DNA of 64,000 nucleotides, from assembly GCA_910578885.1 (NCBI GenBank), contig CAJTSH010000015.1, positions 13,327-77,326 of the forward strand. Reading direction: 5' to 3'. The number at the start of each line of letters is the position of its first letter. Position 1 is the stretch's first letter. Of this stretch, positions 60,989 through 64,000 are shown piece after piece. Both the position numbers and the translations under genes were made by a program. This DNA is from an uncultured Lachnospiraceae bacterium (lineage in GTDB: Bacteria; Bacillota; Clostridia; Lachnospirales; Lachnospiraceae). The notes below the pieces were generated by a model. It did no database searches, was not told the origin of the DNA, and saw only the letters and a list, made by a program, of their open reading frames with translations.

Positions 60989-61279
60989 CTATGCCTCATC
61001 TTTTCTAACGCATAAGAAACGAAGTACGTTGTCCATGATACGAACATTCTGCTCTAACTGAGCCGGCACATCAGAAGCTGCCTCGAACTGAATGAAGTAG
61101 TAGAAGCCATCGCTCATCTTCTGAATCTCATAAGCTAATTTCTTCTTGCCCCACTCTTCAACCTCTGTTACAGTACCGCCAAAGCGAGTAATATACTCTT
61201 TTGCCTTTTCTACAGTTGCGGTTCTGACATCGTCTTCGATCTTGGCATTAACAATAAGCGCTAATTCATATTTGTTCAT
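60989..61279 (-). CDS. rpsF: 30S ribosomal protein S6
   Basis: 96 residues from ATG 61279 (AAAGGAGGTAAATCTAGC upstream). MNKYELALIVNAKIEDD ... GGTVTEVEEWGKKKLAYEI ... RIMDNVLRFLCVRKDEA is S6. The frame extends upstream to 61363 but without ribosome-binding site or S6 similarity. The ~80-base leader may carry the S6:S18 autoregulatory RNA, which I could not fold confidently. Confidence 0.97.
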   Translation of the reverse strand: MNKYELALIVNAKIEDDVRTATVEKAKEYITRFGGTVTEVEEWGKKKLAYEIQKMSDGFYYFIQFEAASDVPAQLEQNVRIMDNVLRFLCVRKDEA

Positions 61280-61447
61280 GCTAGATTTACCTCCTTTTGG
61301 TCTCTGGCCCCCTGTCCCGTTCGGATTCATAATGATAGGAATCCTCCCACATGCAGGAAGCAAGGAATTTTAATATATCACAAGTTGATATGATAACATA
61401 GATTTGTCCTGAAAGCAAGTAAAATTCCTTATAAAATCTTATTTTCC

Positions 61448-61478
61448 GTAACAGTTCAGCCTTTGGCTTTGCTGTTAC
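61448..61478. repeat. Dispersed palindromic repeat, clear copy
   Basis: GTAACAGTTCAGCC-TTT-GGCTTTGCTGTTAC, differing from 27245-27275 at two positions. It lies in the intergenic region between rpsF and the DUF951 gene. Confidence 0.75.
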
Positions 61479-61553
61479 AATACTTCAAAACATATTCTTT
61501 TTCAATTCGCTTCCTCTCAAACGGCCAAAAACATCAACCAATGGTCATATTAT

Positions 61554-61748
61554 TCAATCTTCCCCCTTCTTCTTCAACCCCTTCGTATTTTTCTCCACCA
61601 ATTTCCTCGCAATCATAATCTGATGCTCACACCCTAAGCACTTCAAACGGAAATCCGCACCCACACGCAGGATTTCCCATTCATGGCTTCCACAAGGATG
61701 TTTCTTTTTTAATTTAACAATATCGCCCACTTCATACTGATATGCCAT
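61554..61748 (-). CDS. DUF951 family zinc-ribbon-like protein
   Basis: 64 residues. YEVGDIVKLKKKHPCGSHEWEILRVG ... DFRLKCLGCEHQIMIARKLVEK has the conserved Cys residues (C, then CLGC) of DUF951. Usually found near rpsF/ssb or ychF in Firmicutes; function unknown. It starts nine bases after the sirtuin gene. Confidence 0.9.
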   Translation of the reverse strand: MAYQYEVGDIVKLKKKHPCGSHEWEILRVGADFRLKCLGCEHQIMIARKLVEKNTKGLKKKGED

Positions 61749-61757
61749 AGCTTCCTC

Positions 61758-62480
61758 CTATCCCTCTATCTGTCCCAAAACTTCTCCAATGCTTCCCTGA
61801 ATCAAAATATCTGCCCGTCCGTCCATCGGCGTCGTCGACTTATTGATCAGAACCAGCTTATTTCCCTGATAATAGTCAATCAATCCTGCCGCCGGATAGA
61901 CCGCAAGAGAAGTCCCTCCGATAATCAACATGTCTGCGTGGCTGATGTAATAGACCGCATCCTCCATTGTCCGCCGATCCAGCCCTTCCTCATACAGTAC
62001 CACATCCGGCTTTATCTCACCGCCGCACTCATCACACTGGGGAACCCTCTCCGAATCCAGTATATACCGGGCATCAAAAAGCTTCCCGCACCGTCTGCAG
62101 TAATTTCGATGCACGCTTCCATGCAGCTCTAACACCCGCTTACTGCCCGCTGCCTGATGAAGTCCGTCAATATTCTGTGTAATCACAGCCTTTAACTTAC
62201 CCGCTGTCTCCAACTCTGCCAGCTTTTTATGTGCTGCATTTGGCTGCGCCGACAGACACAGCATCTTATTCCGGTAGAAACGATAGAACTCCGCTGTTTT
62301 TGCCATATAAAAAGAATGGCTCAAAATCGTTTCCGGAGGATAGTCATACTGCTGGTTATACAATCCATCCACACTACGGAAATCCGGTACTCCGCTTTCC
62401 GTAGAAACTCCGGCTCCGCCGAAAAACACAATATTATCCGATTCTTTTACTGTTTGCAAAAATTCTTGTAACTGTTCCAT
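61758..62480 (-). CDS. NAD-dependent protein deacylase (sirtuin, SIR2 family)
   Basis: 240 residues from ATG 62480 (CAGGAGGAAGTAT upstream). GGAGVSTESGVPDFRSVDGLY (NAD site), TQNIDGLHQAAGSKRVLELHG (catalytic His), zinc ligands CRRCG and CDECGG, and IIGGTSLAVYPAAGLI. It removes acyl groups from lysines, in the cytosol. Confidence 0.96.
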   Translation of the reverse strand: MEQLQEFLQTVKESDNIVFFGGAGVSTESGVPDFRSVDGLYNQQYDYPPETILSHSFYMAKTAEFYRFYRNKMLCLSAQPNAAHKKLAELETAGKLKAVITQNIDGLHQAAGSKRVLELHGSVHRNYCRRCGKLFDARYILDSERVPQCDECGGEIKPDVVLYEEGLDRRTMEDAVYYISHADMLIIGGTSLAVYPAAGLIDYYQGNKLVLINKSTTPMDGRADILIQGSIGEVLGQIEG

Positions 62481-62506
62481 ATACTTCCTCCTGTTTCCTT
62501 TCATTT

Positions 62507-63295
62507 CTATCTACCAGCGCTGCGCACTGCATGAATGATAAACCGATAGTCAGCTCCCGCCTGATTACAGGTCACTAAAGTCACTACATTTTGTTCGGTA
62601 TCCGGCATCACTCCGGTATCATACAAAGAATCTCTCTTCGCTGAATCGAGAAATTTCCCATACTCCTCTTTGGAGGAAAAAGAAATCTGAAAAGCGTCTT
62701 CCTGTCCATCCACTGCTGCTAAGATGCAGGAAAAAATAGAGTAATAGCTGCTGCCTTCTGGCGTTTCAATAAAAAATCCGGGATTTTCCCTAAAAAAAAC
62801 TTCTTCTTCATAATTTTTCAACTGCCCGAACATTGCGCCGTTTTTCATATTGTGTCCATAAATAAGGGTATGTTTGTCTGTAAAATCCGATGCATTTTCC
62901 GAATCTGCAAAAATACTTGCTGCCGTTTTGTATTCTCCGGAAAATGTACGTCTGAGATATTCTTCATTATCCTCGCCCTGCATAATAGGATAACTGATTT
63001 CCAAGCCGGGAAAATAAATCCAGCCGATGCAATCCTGATTCTCTCGTTTAAGACTCTCAAAATCAATGATAACATTCGATTTTCCGACCTGTTCCGTTTC
63101 GTCTGTCCGCCCTGTGTCCGAAGTCCTTTCGGCAATGCGGATAAATTTCTGCATACCGTCATATTCCTGATTTGCGGAATAGTAGTCCCATCCTATACGA
63201 AGCAGCTTTATAACCGCCACAGCAAAGACTGCCAGTGCCAAAATAAATATCAGCCGATTTAATAATTTTCTCATCCGGCTATTCTGATTGTCCAT
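62507..63295 (-). CDS. srtB: Class B sortase
   Basis: 262 residues from ATG 63295 (CGGTGAATCGG upstream; promoter at 63350-63378). One N-terminal membrane helix (about 10-30). Sortase fold with IGWIYFPGLEISYPIMQG, active-site His in LIYGHNMKNGAMFG, Cys in VVTLVTCNQAGADYR and the adjacent Arg. The long helical insert typical of class B lies between His and Cys (FQISFSSKEEYGKFLDSAK). It anchors proteins to peptidoglycan; no obvious substrate with a sorting motif is in the window. The open frame upstream to 63499 overlaps the promoter and is not coding. Confidence 0.94.
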   Translation of the reverse strand: MDNQNSRMRKLLNRLIFILALAVFAVAVIKLLRIGWDYYSANQEYDGMQKFIRIAERTSDTGRTDETEQVGKSNVIIDFESLKRENQDCIGWIYFPGLEISYPIMQGEDNEEYLRRTFSGEYKTAASIFADSENASDFTDKHTLIYGHNMKNGAMFGQLKNYEEEVFFRENPGFFIETPEGSSYYSIFSCILAAVDGQEDAFQISFSSKEEYGKFLDSAKRDSLYDTGVMPDTEQNVVTLVTCNQAGADYRFIIHAVRSAGR

Positions 63296-63349
63296 CCGAT
63301 TCACCGCAATACCCCTCTTAAAGCTGTAATCTGCCGCCTGTTGACACCA

Positions 63350-63378
63350 ATTATAACACGGATTTTTACAGTCCTCAA
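63350..63378 (-). promoter_or_regulatory. Promoter of the sortase operon
   Basis: TTGAGG (63378-63373), 17-base spacer, TATAAT (63355-63350), about 55 bases upstream of the ATG at 63295. It probably also serves the sirtuin and DUF951 genes (small gaps). Confidence 0.65.
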
Positions 63379-63503
63379 CTTTCCTGTTCACTTGGCTCAT
63401 TTCCGGGGGAATAAACAGAAGGCTGGCGAAATTTGGTACTGTGGTAGAATCTTGCTCTAAGAAAGCGGCAATTTTCAAAAATGCCAAAAATGGGCGCAAA
63501 AAA

Positions 63504-63529
63504 ACAGGAAATCTTTTTTGATTTCCTGT
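63504..63529 (-). terminator. Terminator of the small membrane protein gene
   Basis: ACAGGAAATC / GATTTCCTGT stem, six-base loop, followed on the minus strand by TTTTTTTGCG. Confidence 0.85.
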
Positions 63530-63599
63530 CTTGGTGTTCCGTTCTGTATGTACGGCTACTATTAAATTTTTAGCCGGCTACAATTCTACAAACATGAAG

Positions 63600-63926
63600 T
63601 TAACCTTTTAAATAAGTATCAATATCCTTCCGCAATTGTGAACGTTTTCCAGTTCCAGTAAAAAGTTTTTTTAAAGGCTCAATAACTAAAAGACCGCCAT
63701 TTACCTTCTCATAAGAAAGCCTGATATGAAAATAATTGATTTGTTCTATTACCGCCATAAAATACAGTAAAATTCCAACAATTATTCCTGATAAATCTTC
63801 TTTTTCAAGAACCGCAATAATAATTATTGGAAGATAGGCTGTTAATAAAATTACATTTATCCATCTTAATTTACTGTAAATCCTGCCAATTTCAAAATTA
63901 CTTAACGCCGTTTTTCTTCTTACCAT
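63600..63926 (-). CDS. Small membrane protein of unknown function
   Basis: 108 residues with two hydrophobic segments (about 22-40 and 46-64), and basic N- and C-termini (LRKDIDTYLKG end). The Shine-Dalgarno before ATG 63926 is weak. It has its own strong terminator (63504-63529), which supports it being a transcribed gene. No family recognised. Confidence 0.65.
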   Translation of the reverse strand: MVRRKTALSNFEIGRIYSKLRWINVILLTAYLPIIIIAVLEKEDLSGIIVGILLYFMAVIEQINYFHIRLSYEKVNGGLLVIEPLKKLFTGTGKRSQLRKDIDTYLKG

Positions 63927-64000
63927 TCTAACTTATTACGCCAATAGAAGCTGCCCTCTATTACTATAACAGAAAATATCAACAATGGATAAAACGAAAT

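Larger units (their letters stand above)
63296..63599. other. 304-base intergenic stretch between the sortase gene and a small membrane protein gene
   Basis: It holds the sortase promoter (63350-63378) and the terminator at 63504-63529. No gene seen. Confidence 0.6.

Noticed and set aside
61280..61370. S6:S18 autoregulatory leader RNA upstream of rpsF
   Set aside because: Expected by context and GC-rich pieces are present, but I could not recognise the conserved bulge with confidence; left as a remark in the rpsF entry.
63296..63499. Sortase start at the far upstream end of its open frame
   Set aside because: That extension runs through a good promoter (63350-63378) and adds a sequence without sortase similarity; ATG 63295 has ribosome-binding site and a membrane helix directly after it.

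Overview
The window looks like the chromosome of a low-to-moderate GC, spore-forming anaerobic Firmicute, most likely a gut Lachnospiraceae (Clostridia). The evidence is a CwlD spore-cortex amidase, MecA, GdpP, a class B sortase, an S6:SSB:S18 operon, a DUF362/ferredoxin protein, an F-type ATP synthase whose c subunit carries the sodium-binding signature, and giant secreted Ig-like/carbohydrate-binding proteins. Most genes lie on the minus strand. No rRNA, tRNA, CRISPR array, insertion sequence or prophage was seen.

Region 1 (1-9435): the start of a sensor kinase with its OmpR-type regulator, an unknown two-TM protein, a coiled-coil protein, a PurM-like protein with a rewritten nucleotide loop, a DUF362 ferredoxin, an amidohydrolase, a truncated aminoglycoside-phosphotransferase-like remnant, an M19 dipeptidase and an AlbA_2/ATPase regulator. 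mscL (9766) follows on the plus strand.

Region 2 (10230-19679) is the most interesting part: an AT-rich, self-contained ribosomal peptide (RiPP) locus read leftwards. A LytTR response regulator and GHKL kinase lie upstream of a promoter with two exact 16-bp direct repeats just before its -35 box. This promoter drives a 22-residue aromatic peptide gene, then a radical SAM/SPASM maturase, five tandem short precursors sharing a CTG-x(2,3)-C(-x4-C) core, a sixth divergent Cys-rich precursor, an M50 protease with a PqqD-like N-terminus, a BtrH-type Cys/His protein, and an ABC exporter or immunity set (FtsX permease, ATPase, zinc-ribbon membrane protein). A bidirectional terminator closes it. The likely logic is sensing of an extracellular signal, induction, thioether-type modification, proteolytic maturation and export or self-protection.

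Region 3 (19805-27869): the complete atpZ-atpI-atpBEFHAGDC operon and a dCMP deaminase with a palindromic promoter.

Region 4 (28175-40279): two giant secreted proteins, one binding-only (discoidin/FN3/BIG2) and one GH16 glucanase with several carbohydrate-binding modules. A conserved 53-nt AT-rich leader lies upstream of both.

Region 5 (40574-52308): upp, a nucleophile-less low-molecular-weight phosphatase homologue, Sua5, galM, cwlD, a choline-binding-repeat transglutaminase, a GH18 protein, a Ser/Thr kinase fused to a deviant MinD/TadZ-like domain plus a stand-alone copy, mecA, a DUF1858 protein and a ferredoxin.

Region 6 (52439-63926): a MerR regulator, dnaB-rplI-gdpP, a GGDEF/EAL pair that looks split by a frameshift, a secreted protein, rpsF-ssb-rpsR, a DUF951 protein, a sirtuin, sortase B and a small membrane protein. 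A dispersed ~30-34-bp palindromic repeat family occurs at least seven times, once supplying the last codons of cwlD.
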